From the NCBI GenBank assembly GCA_019418525.1, contig DYBS01000044.1, positions 1-12,430 on the forward strand: DNA of 12,430 nucleotides, in the 5' to 3' direction. How positions within the stretch are numbered: position 1 is the stretch's first letter; each line of letters starts with the position of its first letter. The position numbers and the translations under genes are program-made. Of the stretch, positions 1 through 6,649 are shown one piece after another. The notes under the pieces are model-generated. The model was not told the origin of the DNA. It saw nothing but the letters and a program-made list of their open reading frames with translations, and ran no database searches. Source of the DNA: Clostridiales bacterium (GTDB taxonomy: Bacteria > Bacillota > Clostridia > Oscillospirales > Oscillospiraceae).

Positions 1-1
1 C

Positions 2-226
2 TCCTGCTCCGTCCGTCTCAACGGGCAAACCGTCCTCCTCCCTCCCAAGGCCGACGGCTCTCCCCACTATGTGATGGACCTGCTGGAGCGCTCCGGTCTG
101 GACTTCAAACAGGTGCAGCGGCCGGTTACCCTACGGCTCAACGGTGGGGAGTGCCAGTTTCAGCAGGTGCTCCATCCGGGGGACCAGGTGGACATCGGAT
201 ACGAGGACGAGGTGAAATCATCGTGA
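2..226 (+). CDS. 3' end of a gene, C-terminal domain resembling long clostridial FtsA-like proteins (partial)
   Basis: An open frame (codons starting at position 2) enters from the left edge and stops at TGA 224-226, giving about 74 residues. The visible tail reads as a small beta-grasp-like module. It has a short strand (SVRLNGQTVLLP), a segment HYVMDLLERSGLDF, then RPVTLRLNGGE and an ending with HPGDQVDIGYED. From memory, long FtsA-domain proteins of Clostridia end in a similar module (a 'MDLL...DF' helix, a 'LxLNGxxxxF' strand and a 'GDxVxI' end). The FtsA-like label rests on that resemblance alone, because the actin-like domains lie outside the window. The downstream lipoprotein gene overlaps its stop codon, so the two are probably cotranscribed. 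It is convincing as coding sequence and moderate-to-weak as to family. It could also be another protein with a ThiS/ubiquitin-like tail. Confidence 0.5.
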   Translation, partial: SCSVRLNGQTVLLPPKADGSPHYVMDLLERSGLDFKQVQRPVTLRLNGGECQFQQVLHPGDQVDIGYEDEVKSS

Positions 227-942
227 AACCCGTAGCAAACATCCTTCTGCCGCTGCTGACCGCCCTGCTTCTGCTGGCAGGCTGCGGCGGCAGAGACAAG
301 GCGGCGGATCTCCCTGAAAACTACACCGTGGATGAGGAGAGCCTGCCTTCCCTGAATTCCCTGGTCACCCTGGACAGCGATGTCCAGTTCCAGCAGAATC
401 AGGACGAGGAGAGCGGCAACACCACTTACGTCTACTCCCAGCTGTCCAGCGGCGGCGAGACCGCCCAAAGCTATACCCAGGCGCTGGAAGCGGACTACGA
501 CTGCACCATCGAACCGGACCCGGAGAGCGGCAGTGAAACTGACTTCTCCGCTGCATCCGGAGAGGTGCTGGCCGCTCACGAGACGGAGGACCCAGAGGAA
601 GTACTGCTTCTGACCATCCAGTGGGATGAGACTTCCTGCTCGGTGACTCCCTCCCTCACTCCGGCCTCGGAGCTGCCCCAGCCGGAGACGGTCACACTGG
701 AGGAGGCCGTGGACTGCCTCCGGAAGATGCCCCCGGAACAGCTGGGACTTTCGGGCCAGACGGCGGACTACCTCTTCATACCTCAGGACGGCACTGTATT
801 GCTGGACGGTCAGTCCTGTTACTGCATCAACGTCTACCAGCGTCAGCCCTACCAGTTCCAGCAGAGCTTCCTGCTCACCCTTCCGGATCTACAGGTCTAC
901 CGGCTGGACCGGGCATCCGGTCAGGCCTCCCCACTGACCTGA
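223..942 (+). CDS. Putative lipoprotein of unknown function
   Basis: I choose GTG at 223, giving 239 aa. It overlaps the upstream stop by 4 bp (GTGA) and has an AGGTGA ribosome site about 8 nt upstream. An in-frame ATG at 151 would add 24 residues that shadow the upstream gene. The start at 223 gives a textbook lipoprotein signal: Lys2, a Leu-rich core, and lipobox LAGC with the lipidated Cys at residue 21. Positions +2 and +3 are Gly-Gly, so retention on the outer face of the cytoplasmic membrane is expected. The mature part is acidic and rich in Glu, Asp, Ser and Thr. It has Cys residues near 95, 131, 155 and 198 (approximate positions) that might pair. I recognise no family. By position it belongs with the gene ahead of it rather than with the flagellar operon, because a strong terminator follows at 963-1005. 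Confidence 0.75.
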   Translation: MKPVANILLPLLTALLLLAGCGGRDKAADLPENYTVDEESLPSLNSLVTLDSDVQFQQNQDEESGNTTYVYSQLSSGGETAQSYTQALEADYDCTIEPDPESGSETDFSAASGEVLAAHETEDPEEVLLLTIQWDETSCSVTPSLTPASELPQPETVTLEEAVDCLRKMPPEQLGLSGQTADYLFIPQDGTVLLDGQSCYCINVYQRQPYQFQQSFLLTLPDLQVYRLDRASGQASPLT

Positions 943-962
943 CGCTCCCTTCCTCTTCCTAA

Positions 963-1005
963 AAACAGCGGAGGCGCTCCTCATTGAGGAGCGCCTCCGC
1001 TGTTT
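963..1005. terminator. Bidirectional terminator with 20-bp perfect arms
   Basis: Arms 963-982 and 986-1005 are exact reverse complements (20 bp) around the 3-nt loop ATT. The outermost pairs are A/T, so the transcript ends in a short U run in either direction. It sits between two convergent stop codons (942 plus, 1021 minus) and should end both the lipoprotein and the hemerythrin transcripts. Confidence 0.9.
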
Positions 1006-1020
1006 GATCGATCTAGTATT

Positions 1021-1422
1021 TTACTTCTGCTCCCGGATGTACCGGGCCAGGCGCTTGTCCTCGGTGCGGATGTGGGACACCAGCACCCCGATGACCTGGT
1101 TCAGATCCCCCAACGCCTTGACCGTGGGACCCTCCCGCAGCAGCTCCTGTGCTGTCATCGCCAGTTGATTGCGGTAGCCGTCGTGGAAGGTCTTGTGGGT
1201 GGGATAGTTGGGATACTTATTCTGGGTCTGCAGACGCTCCTCGTCCTGGAAGTGCTTGACCACATAGTCGCTCAAAAATTTGGACGTGGACTGAATCTGG
1301 GCCCGGCCCTGTCCCTGGGAACAGGCGTCCATCAGACGGTTCACCGCATCAAACAGCTGACGGTGCTCTGAATCGATCAGTGCGTTTCCAGTTATCAGAT
1401 CTTGTGTCACTTCATAACGCAT
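1021..1422 (-). CDS. Bacteriohemerythrin
   Basis: A single-domain cytoplasmic di-iron oxygen-binding protein of 133 aa, the usual family length. All seven expected iron ligands are in place: His20 in the SEHR helix, His57 and Glu61 in HFxxEE, His76 and His80 in the YPxxxTHKxxH segment, and His117 and Asp122 in the HIRTED segment. I start at ATG 1422 because AAAGGAGCG lies about 8 nt upstream. The open frame continues to 1662, but those 80 extra residues are low-quality and lie in the divergent promoter region. The family reversibly binds O2 and serves in oxygen sensing, delivery or scavenging, often in motile microaerophiles and anaerobes. It is transcribed divergently from flgM, and a SigD-like -10 box upstream suggests coexpression with motility genes. 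No partner domain (such as a chemoreceptor or GGDEF) is fused to it. Confidence 0.92.
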   Translation of the reverse strand: MRYEVTQDLITGNALIDSEHRQLFDAVNRLMDACSQGQGRAQIQSTSKFLSDYVVKHFQDEERLQTQNKYPNYPTHKTFHDGYRNQLAMTAQELLREGPTVKALGDLNQVIGVLVSHIRTEDKRLARYIREQK

Positions 1423-1504
1423 GGGTATCGCTCCTTTTCTATAACTGCCGGTGGCGGCACCCCGCCCCCGGCACCACAGGTGGCTATTACTTCCTATATT
1501 CAGA

Positions 1505-1531
1505 ATATCGACCCAAAACGTTGGAAAGATA
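1505..1531 (-). promoter_or_regulatory. Candidate sigma-28 (SigD) promoter for the hemerythrin gene
   Basis: On the minus strand GTCGATAT (1505-1512) matches 7 of 8 positions of the SigD -10 box GCCGATAT. Fifteen bases upstream is TATC (1528-1531), which matches TAAA at only 2 of 4. Transcription would start near 1497, giving a leader of about 75 nt. The -10 is good and the -35 is weak. Confidence 0.35.
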
Positions 1532-1583
1532 AATATACAAAGAAAATTTTTTCCCGCTTCCAGGCTTTTTTTCGTTCGGCCCC

Positions 1584-1610
1584 TTATGTTTCCATGGGTT
1601 TGGCCGATAT
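1584..1610 (+). promoter_or_regulatory. Candidate sigma-28 (SigD) promoter for the flgM operon
   Basis: GCCGATAT at 1603-1610 is an exact match to the SigD/FliA -10 element. The -35 position (15-base spacer) holds TTAT (1584-1587), only 2 of 4 matches to TAAA. The start would be near 1617, with flgM ATG at 1686 behind an AAAGGAGGG ribosome site (1671-1678). A SigD promoter ahead of flgM is what other Firmicutes show. Confidence 0.55.
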
Positions 1611-1685
1611 ATACAGTGAAAGCCATTCCAGCGCCGGACTCCGTCCGGCCTGGTTGTATCAAGAACAGAAAAAGGAGGGCTTGCG

Positions 1686-1988
1686 ATGTTGCGGATCTAT
1701 ACCGGCGGAAGCTGCCCTGTGGGCGGTACGGCTCCGTACAACCGAAAATCTGACGCTACCGCTCCGGTCGCTCCGGAGCAGCGGTACGATCAGGTCCAGT
1801 TCTCCTCCTGTCTGGATGAGACGGAGCGCCGCTTGAAAGAGACGGTGGGCCATATCTCCCAGGAGGTCCGCACCCAGACCACCACGCAGGAGCTGGAGCA
1901 GCTGCGGCGGCAGGTCCTCTCCGGCGAATACCAGCCCAACCCCCGGGAGATCGCCGCCCGGATGTTGCTGATGACGGAGGATGAGTGA
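1686..1988 (+). CDS. flgM: FlgM, anti-sigma-28 factor
   Basis: A protein of 100 aa, the expected size. FlgM binds sigma-28/SigD and holds it inactive until the hook-basal body is finished. It is a small, largely disordered protein whose C-terminal helices hold the sigma-binding surface. Here the recognisable part is the C-terminus, residues about 68-95. It has a helix ELEQLRRQVLSGEY followed by a PREIAARMLL helix, which fits the family pattern of an 'LR..V..G.Y' turn then 'IA..LL'. The first 40 residues are low complexity and typical of FlgM. The start at ATG 1686 has AAAGGAGGG 7-8 nt upstream. It is the first gene of the flagellar operon, and its 3' end provides the ribosome site for flgN. 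Identity rests on this C-terminal pattern and on being directly ahead of flgN-flgK-flgL. Confidence 0.88.
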   Translation: MLRIYTGGSCPVGGTAPYNRKSDATAPVAPEQRYDQVQFSSCLDETERRLKETVGHISQEVRTQTTTQELEQLRRQVLSGEYQPNPREIAARMLLMTEDE

Positions 1989-1989
1989 C

Positions 1990-2430
1990 GTGGAGATACA
2001 ATCCTATCTGGTCTTTTTATCGGAGCTCTGTCAGGTATTGGATTCCCTGACCAGACTGGAGCAGCGTAAAATCACCGCGGTACGCGCGGGAAATCTGGCG
2101 GATCTAGAGCAGTGCATGAAGCAGGAACAGGCCGCCGCGCTGGATCTGCGGGGCCGGGAGCAGAAGCGCACCCGTCTGCTGGCACAGCTGGGCCTGGAAC
2201 AGGTCCCTCTGCGGGACCTGCCCAAACACTGCCCGCCTGAGTACAGACAGCAGGCCTCGGACATCACCCAGCAGCTCATCCGCAGCTACCAGGTGCTCTC
2301 CAGCGCCCGCACCGCAGCCCGCACCCTGATGGAGTCCAACCTCCACCGGATCCAGCAGGAGCTGGACCGGCGCCAGCAGGTCAAGGAGGCACCCGCCCCC
2401 AAGGCGTCGCAGACGGACTTCCGAGTTTGA
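1990..2430 (+). CDS. flgN: FlgN-family flagellar export chaperone
   Basis: A protein of about 146 aa that is almost entirely helical and heptad-rich. It has a Gln/Arg/Leu-rich central part and a charged, Pro-containing tail, as expected for FlgN/YvyG chaperones, which bind the C-termini of FlgK and FlgL and guide them to the export gate. The start needs care. ATG 1981 has GGAGG (1976-1980) directly abutting it, which leaves no spacing. GTG 1990 lies 9 nt after the same GGAGG and one base after the flgM stop codon, so I prefer GTG 1990. Using ATG 1981 would add three residues and give an 8-bp overlap with flgM. Sequence conservation in this family is low, so the call depends on length, helical character and the flgM-X-flgK position. 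Confidence 0.85.
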   Translation: MEIQSYLVFLSELCQVLDSLTRLEQRKITAVRAGNLADLEQCMKQEQAAALDLRGREQKRTRLLAQLGLEQVPLRDLPKHCPPEYRQQASDITQQLIRSYQVLSSARTAARTLMESNLHRIQQELDRRQQVKEAPAPKASQTDFRV

Positions 2431-2442
2431 GAGGAGCACAGC

Positions 2443-4050
2443 ATGAGTACATTCGGTTCCTTTACCACCGTCCGCATGGGCATCTATGCCGCCCAGAAGG
2501 GCCTGGACGTGACTGGTAACAACATCACCAATATCAACACCCCCGGCTACACCCGCCAGCGGCTCAATCAGGTCAGCCTGATTCCCTCCGCTGTGGATCG
2601 TTATTCCTCTACTTACAGCAACCGCGTGGGCCAGGGCTCCCTGGTGGCGGGAATCACCCAGCTGCGGGACCCCGGACTGGACATCTCCTATCGGAAAGCC
2701 ACCACCGATGTGGGCTCCGCCAACGCCAAGCTGGAGGGCCTCAACTCCCTGGCCAAAATTCTGGACGAAGTGGGCAAGGGCGACCTGGAACAGGACGACG
2801 GCGTGATCCTCAGCCAGCTCAACGACATGCGGGATCTGATCAGCCAGGCCATCGCCAGCGGCGGCTCCAGCACGTATAATGACCTGATCCGCTCCTCCGC
2901 CGAGTCGCTGACCACTTATTTCAACTCCTACGCCCGTGCGCTCACTCAGCTGCAGGGCACCTACGAGACCAAGCTGAATCAGCAGGTCACAGAGGTCAAT
3001 AACATTCTCACCCAGATTCGGGATCTGAACCTGTCCATCCGGGACGCCGACATCCGGGGCGACCCCGGTCTGGAGCTGCGGGACGAGCGCAACCGGCTGC
3101 TGGACGAGCTCAGCGGGTACATGGACATCGATGTGAAATACTCCATGGAGGACGTAGGCGCCAACACCCAGGTGGAAAAGCTCACTGTCACCCTGGCCAG
3201 CGGAGTTGGACATGAGGATCACGTCCTGGTAGATGGGCTGTATGCCACCAAGGTAAGTGTGGGCACTGCGGCAGATGGGTATGATATTACTCTGTCTGCC
3301 TTGAAAGACGATAAGGGAAATGTCAATCTCTCGACTCCATCTACCAATACTACCTTAGTCGAAGGCGACCTGTACGGCTCCATCCAGTCCATTCGGGACA
3401 TCCTCACCGGTGAGGGCGAATATGCCTCTCAGGATGATATTAATAATGATAAGGACGCCTCCACCACCCGGGGCATCCCCTACTATCAGAAGGCCCTGGA
3501 CTCCCTGGCCTATGAGTTTGCCACGAAGATGAACGAGTTGAACAACACCGGTCTGGAGGGTGCCGGCAACCTATTTAGCACAGGTAGCAATACAGATGAT
3601 GCTACTGGCATTACCGCCAGCAATATCTCTGTGTCCAATTCCTGGGCCAACCAGAAAGTGTCCATTCAGACCACTGCGGACGCAAACGCCCCCAGCGGAG
3701 ACACCTCCCAACTGGCGAAGTTCCTGGCTCTCTTTGATCAGGAAATCAATTTTGTACCTCAAAATGTACAAAATGACGCGGATGGCGACTCCTTCACCGG
3801 CACCTTTGAGGATATGTTGCTGAAGATCCAGTCCACGCTGGCGGAGGATCAGATGAGCACCGACGCCATCCTGAACAATTACACCGTCACCATGAGCGAC
3901 CTGTACGTGGATCGCGAGGGGGTCACCGGCGTGGACCTCAACGATGAGGCCACCAACCTGATGACCTACCAGAAGGCCTACACCGCCGCCTGCCGCCTGA
4001 TGAACACGCTCAACGAGGCACTGGACTCCCTCATCAACGGAACTGTATAA
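2443..4050 (+). CDS. flgK: FlgK, flagellar hook-associated protein 1
   Basis: A protein of 535 aa, normal for FlgK, which forms the first ring of the hook-filament junction outside the cell. The N-terminal rod signature is clear: GIYAAQKGLDVTGNNI at about 13-28, then NTPGYTRQR at 32-40. The C-terminal flagellar basal-body domain appears at about 494-533, with GVDLNDEATNLMTYQKAY and a run of Leu/Asn to the end. The middle (about 260-450) is the exposed, variable region. The ribosome site GAGGAG (2431-2436) lies 6 nt before ATG 2443, and the gap from flgN is 12 bp. Base composition is uneven. By hand count 3241-3360 is about 46% GC, against about 65% in 2761-2820, and 3560-3780 also looks AT-richer. 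The conserved ends share the composition of the neighbouring genes. Confidence 0.95.
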   Translation: MSTFGSFTTVRMGIYAAQKGLDVTGNNITNINTPGYTRQRLNQVSLIPSAVDRYSSTYSNRVGQGSLVAGITQLRDPGLDISYRKATTDVGSANAKLEGLNSLAKILDEVGKGDLEQDDGVILSQLNDMRDLISQAIASGGSSTYNDLIRSSAESLTTYFNSYARALTQLQGTYETKLNQQVTEVNNILTQIRDLNLSIRDADIRGDPGLELRDERNRLLDELSGYMDIDVKYSMEDVGANTQVEKLTVTLASGVGHEDHVLVDGLYATKVSVGTAADGYDITLSALKDDKGNVNLSTPSTNTTLVEGDLYGSIQSIRDILTGEGEYASQDDINNDKDASTTRGIPYYQKALDSLAYEFATKMNELNNTGLEGAGNLFSTGSNTDDATGITASNISVSNSWANQKVSIQTTADANAPSGDTSQLAKFLALFDQEINFVPQNVQNDADGDSFTGTFEDMLLKIQSTLAEDQMSTDAILNNYTVTMSDLYVDREGVTGVDLNDEATNLMTYQKAYTAACRLMNTLNEALDSLINGTV

Positions 4051-4082
4051 TTTGGTGCTTTTTCATACGAGGTGAATAAACC

Positions 4083-5219
4083 ATGATCCGCATTACCACC
4101 AATTCCACCCTTTATACATATCAGAAAAATCTGCTGAAAAATTCCAATCAGCTTTACTCAGCTATGAACGCCCTGACCACCGGTCGGAATTTTGACAGCT
4201 ACTCTGCCGATCCTGCCGCTGCCACCCGGGCCTTTCAGATCCACAGCTCTTTGAACGCCACCAACGCCCAGGCGGCCAACAACAAGACGGTGTACAACAA
4301 GTTCTCCTCCGCCTGGGATATGGCCGACGATATGATCAACGACCTGACCCATGACCTGGCTGAGACCCCCCTGATCAAGGGCATGAACCAGCCCGGCTGG
4401 AGCACCCTGAACACTCAGGGCGACGTGATCCTCTCCGGCGCTGAGGCCATGGTACAGAGCTTGAACGCCAAGTACGACGGCAACTACGTCTTCAATGGCG
4501 CGGACACTAAAAATCCTCCCTTTGCCATCGAGACAGATGGGGATAAGCACTACCTCACCTATCGGGGTGTGCGGGTAGATGCTGATGCCAATTACTATGC
4601 AGAGGAATATCAGGGAGAAAACGGTCCGGTTGCCAGGGATCCGGAGGACCCCTCCAAGGGCAACTACACGAATGGTGAGATGTTGGAAAAGTGGTCCAAT
4701 GAACACCAGTATGTGGACATCGGCATTGGTTTTGAGGTAAAAGACGGCCAGGTGGTGGATTCCACCGCTTTTGATGCCGCCATCTCTGGCATTGATTTTA
4801 TCGGTGGGTATGGTTTGGACGAGGACGGCGACCCCAAGAACATCGTCTCTATCATGCTGCGGGCTGCCGAGGTGTTCAAGGGCTATGACCAGTCCACCGC
4901 CGCCAGCGGGGAAGCCGGAACCTGGGGCGATGCCGGCAACTATCAGGACGCCCAGCGCCTGATGGACAAGTTCTCCACCGCTCAGGAGAATTTGAGCAAC
5001 CAGCATGTCCAGCTGGAAACAGATGCCAAGTACCTCCAGACCAATCAGACCCAGCTGGAGAGCACCTTCTACTCTCTGAATACCGAGCTTAACAGCATCG
5101 AGCAGATCGATCAGGTGGAGGCCATCCTCACGTTGGTCTCCATGCAGACCAGCTACAATGCCGCCCTCCAGGTGGGTTCCAATATTGTTCCCCAATCTCT
5201 GATGGACTATCTGAGTTAA
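4083..5219 (+). CDS. flgL: FlgL, flagellar hook-associated protein 3
   Basis: A protein of 378 aa with flagellin-like ends. The N-terminus RITTNSTLYTYQKNL, followed by a Leu/Asn-rich coiled-coil helix and an LTTGRNFDSYSADP segment at about 33-46, matches FlgL rather than flagellin. The C-terminus (about 300-378) is a long coiled coil ending in SYNAALQVGSNIVPQSLMDYL. FlgL makes the second junction ring between FlgK and the filament. GAGGTGA (4069-4075) lies 7 nt before ATG 4083, 32 bp after flgK. The central exposed part (about 4500-4800) is AT-richer, near 49% GC for 4501-4620 by hand count, as in flgK. Export would use the type III flagellar route and the FlgN chaperone encoded two genes upstream. 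Confidence 0.93.
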   Translation: MIRITTNSTLYTYQKNLLKNSNQLYSAMNALTTGRNFDSYSADPAAATRAFQIHSSLNATNAQAANNKTVYNKFSSAWDMADDMINDLTHDLAETPLIKGMNQPGWSTLNTQGDVILSGAEAMVQSLNAKYDGNYVFNGADTKNPPFAIETDGDKHYLTYRGVRVDADANYYAEEYQGENGPVARDPEDPSKGNYTNGEMLEKWSNEHQYVDIGIGFEVKDGQVVDSTAFDAAISGIDFIGGYGLDEDGDPKNIVSIMLRAAEVFKGYDQSTAASGEAGTWGDAGNYQDAQRLMDKFSTAQENLSNQHVQLETDAKYLQTNQTQLESTFYSLNTELNSIEQIDQVEAILTLVSMQTSYNAALQVGSNIVPQSLMDYLS

Positions 5220-5264
5220 CTGTTTGAAAGGCGCGTTTCACGCAGGGAAGGAGTCTTCAACACC

Positions 5265-5870
5265 ATGGATCCGCTTATTGAAATTAAAACGGTCCCCATT
5301 GAGATTCAGATGAAAGTCACCCACGCCCGTCTGGAGTACGCCCGGGGCACCGCCCAGGTGGAAATCTCCCGGGATAAAGGTGGGCTGAATATTCGCAGCC
5401 AGCCCATCAAGGTCAATCTGGACACCTTCGAGGCCCGCAATTCTGTGACCCCCACCACCGCTACCGTCATCCGCCAGCAGGCCCAGGCCGGGGTGGAGGG
5501 GGCCTACCAGGCCACCGGTGTACTGGCTCGGGAGGGCCGGATGATGATGGAGGCCAAGATCGGCCAGGACGTGATCCCTCAGCTGGCCAAACAGCAGAAT
5601 CTGGGTTCCCCGACCAACCTGAACATCGACTTTCTCCCCTCCACCGGCCCGGACATCAGCTGGGATGGGGGAGAGCTGAGTATTCAGTATCAGATGGACA
5701 AACTGAACTTTGACTGGCGCATGGAGAAGATGAGCTTTACCTTTGTCCCCGGCGATATCGAGTTCACCATGACCCAGCGCCCCGACGTCATCATCAAGTA
5801 TGTGGGCGGCCCTTTGTACGTACCCCCTTCCGCCGACCCCGATTACCAGCCGCTGGATGTGAACGCCTGA
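5265..5870 (+). CDS. DUF6470 family protein (YviE-like)
   Basis: A 201-aa protein without signal peptide or membrane segment. Position and sequence match the YviE/DUF6470 family found between flgL and fliW in Bacillus and Clostridia. It has a short opening beta pattern (IEIKTVPIEIQ), repeated strand segments containing Ile-x-x-x-Pro-I-K motifs, and a central helical Ala/Gln-rich stretch (about 70-115) with GREGRM-like charged residues. A C-terminal block ends IEFTMTQRPDVIIKYVGGPLYVPP. The function of the family is not established to my knowledge, and its conserved place suggests a role in flagellar assembly or secretion. AAGGAG (5248-5253) lies 11 nt before ATG 5265. The 45-bp gap after flgL holds only a weak 5-bp hairpin, so the operon probably continues. 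Family assignment is good and function is unknown. Confidence 0.85.
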   Translation: MDPLIEIKTVPIEIQMKVTHARLEYARGTAQVEISRDKGGLNIRSQPIKVNLDTFEARNSVTPTTATVIRQQAQAGVEGAYQATGVLAREGRMMMEAKIGQDVIPQLAKQQNLGSPTNLNIDFLPSTGPDISWDGGELSIQYQMDKLNFDWRMEKMSFTFVPGDIEFTMTQRPDVIIKYVGGPLYVPPSADPDYQPLDVNA

Positions 5871-5886
5871 GAAGGAGTGGACTGAT

Positions 5887-6333
5887 TTGGAGCTGGATAC
5901 CAAATATTTCGGACGTATTACCTATGCCCCCGAAGATGTGCTGGAATTCCCCAACGGACTGTTTGGCTTTGAGAATGAAAAACGCTTTCTGCTCCTCCCC
6001 TTCTCCGGCAGCCAGGGGAACATGCTGTGTCTGCAGAGTGTAGCCGCTGTCTCTCCCGCCTTCATCCTTATGAATCCCTTCTCCCTCCAGCCCGACTATG
6101 CGCCCCAGCTCTCCCCGGAGGAGCTGCAGCTGATGGGGGTCTCCCACAGCTATGAGTTGTGCTACTACGTCATGTGCGTGGCCCGTGAACCGGTGTCGGA
6201 GAGTACGGTCAACCTGCGCTGTCCCGTGGTGGTCAACCCCGATCTCCACCGGGCCGCCCAGGTCATTCTGGACACCGACATGTATCACATGCGCCACCGT
6301 CTGGAGGAATTCTCCAACCGGGAGGTGGGTTAG
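5887..6333 (+). CDS. fliW: FliW, flagellar assembly factor and CsrA antagonist
   Basis: A 148-aa cytoplasmic protein. FliW binds CsrA and flagellin alternately. When flagellin is exported, freed FliW sequesters CsrA and lifts translational repression of the flagellin mRNA. Family marks seen: an opening strand DTKYFGRITY, then the signature EFPNGLFGFENEKRF at about 19-33 followed by LLPF. A C-terminal segment reads NLRCPVVVNPDLHRAAQVIL with a trailing TDMYHMRHRL. The start is TTG 5887, with AAGGAG (5872-5877) 9 nt upstream and 16 bp after the DUF6470 stop. No ATG or GTG fits before the conserved strand. The rare TTG start may keep FliW synthesis low relative to its neighbours (inference). The stop codon TAG directly abuts the csrA ATG. 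Confidence 0.93.
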   Translation: MELDTKYFGRITYAPEDVLEFPNGLFGFENEKRFLLLPFSGSQGNMLCLQSVAAVSPAFILMNPFSLQPDYAPQLSPEELQLMGVSHSYELCYYVMCVAREPVSESTVNLRCPVVVNPDLHRAAQVILDTDMYHMRHRLEEFSNREVG

Positions 6334-6624
6334 ATGTTGGTCCTCAGCCGCAAAGCGGGGGAATCGCTGATGATCGGTGACCAGATCAGCATCACGATCC
6401 TGTCCGTGGAGTCCAACGGCCAGGTAAACATCGGCGTGTCTGCCCCCCGGGAGGTGCTGGTGCTGCGCAGTGAGCTGCAGAAGGCCGCCGCCACCAATCA
6501 GGACGCCGCCGGTACGGCCTCGGCGCTTCTGGTGGCCGAGCTGGAGTCGGCCCTGTGTGGACACAAGCCGGCTCCGCCCACGCCCTCCACTGGGCAGCCG
6601 GAGAAGCCCGGCTCTTCCATTTGA
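6334..6624 (+). CDS. csrA: CsrA, translational regulator, with an unusually long C-terminal tail
   Basis: CsrA is a dimeric RNA-binding protein that blocks ribosome access at GGA motifs. In flagellated Firmicutes its chief known target is the flagellin leader. The core is standard: MLVLSRKAGESLMIGDQI at 1-18, then the QVNIGVSAPREVLVLRSEL segment with the key RNA-contact Arg at 45. The usual family length is about 60-75 aa. This one has 96, with an Ala/Leu/Glu helix (about 50-75) and then a Pro/Gly/Ser-rich end. FliW-dependent CsrA proteins are known to have an extended C-terminal helix, but the Pro-rich end is odd. ATG 6334 directly follows the fliW TAG, and GGAGGT (6321-6326) lies 7 nt upstream inside fliW, so translation is coupled. 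That GGAGG also contains the GGA core that CsrA binds, so autoregulation is possible. Confidence 0.95.
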   Translation: MLVLSRKAGESLMIGDQISITILSVESNGQVNIGVSAPREVLVLRSELQKAAATNQDAAGTASALLVAELESALCGHKPAPPTPSTGQPEKPGSSI

Positions 6625-6649
6625 ATGTTTTGCAAGGAGGTCCTTTCCC

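Noticed and set aside
1441..1490. GC-rich block in the hemerythrin leader as a riboswitch or structured RNA
   Set aside because: Short GTGG/CCAC and GTGCCG repeats occur, but no consistent extended stem or known riboswitch core can be drawn.
1423..1662. N-terminal extension of hemerythrin up to the ATG at 1662
   Set aside because: The extra 80 residues match nothing, overlap the flgM promoter region, and ATG 1422 already has a good ribosome site at the expected domain start.
2104..3222. A 372-codon minus-strand frame opposite flgN and flgK
   Set aside because: It mirrors well-supported flagellar genes, has no ribosome site or recognisable domain, and shows the composition expected of a shadow frame.
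4046..4051. TATAAT at the flgK stop codon as an internal promoter for flgL
   Set aside because: The hexamer is perfect, but no -35 box lies 16-18 bases upstream, and the TG before it is at the wrong distance for an extended -10.
4158..5195. A 345-codon minus-strand frame opposite flgL
   Set aside because: It is a shadow of flgL with no family resemblance or start signals.
5225..5240. Small hairpin (TGAAA/TTTCA) between flgL and the DUF6470 gene as a terminator
   Set aside because: The stem is only 5 bp with no U run. At most it is a weak processing or pause site.
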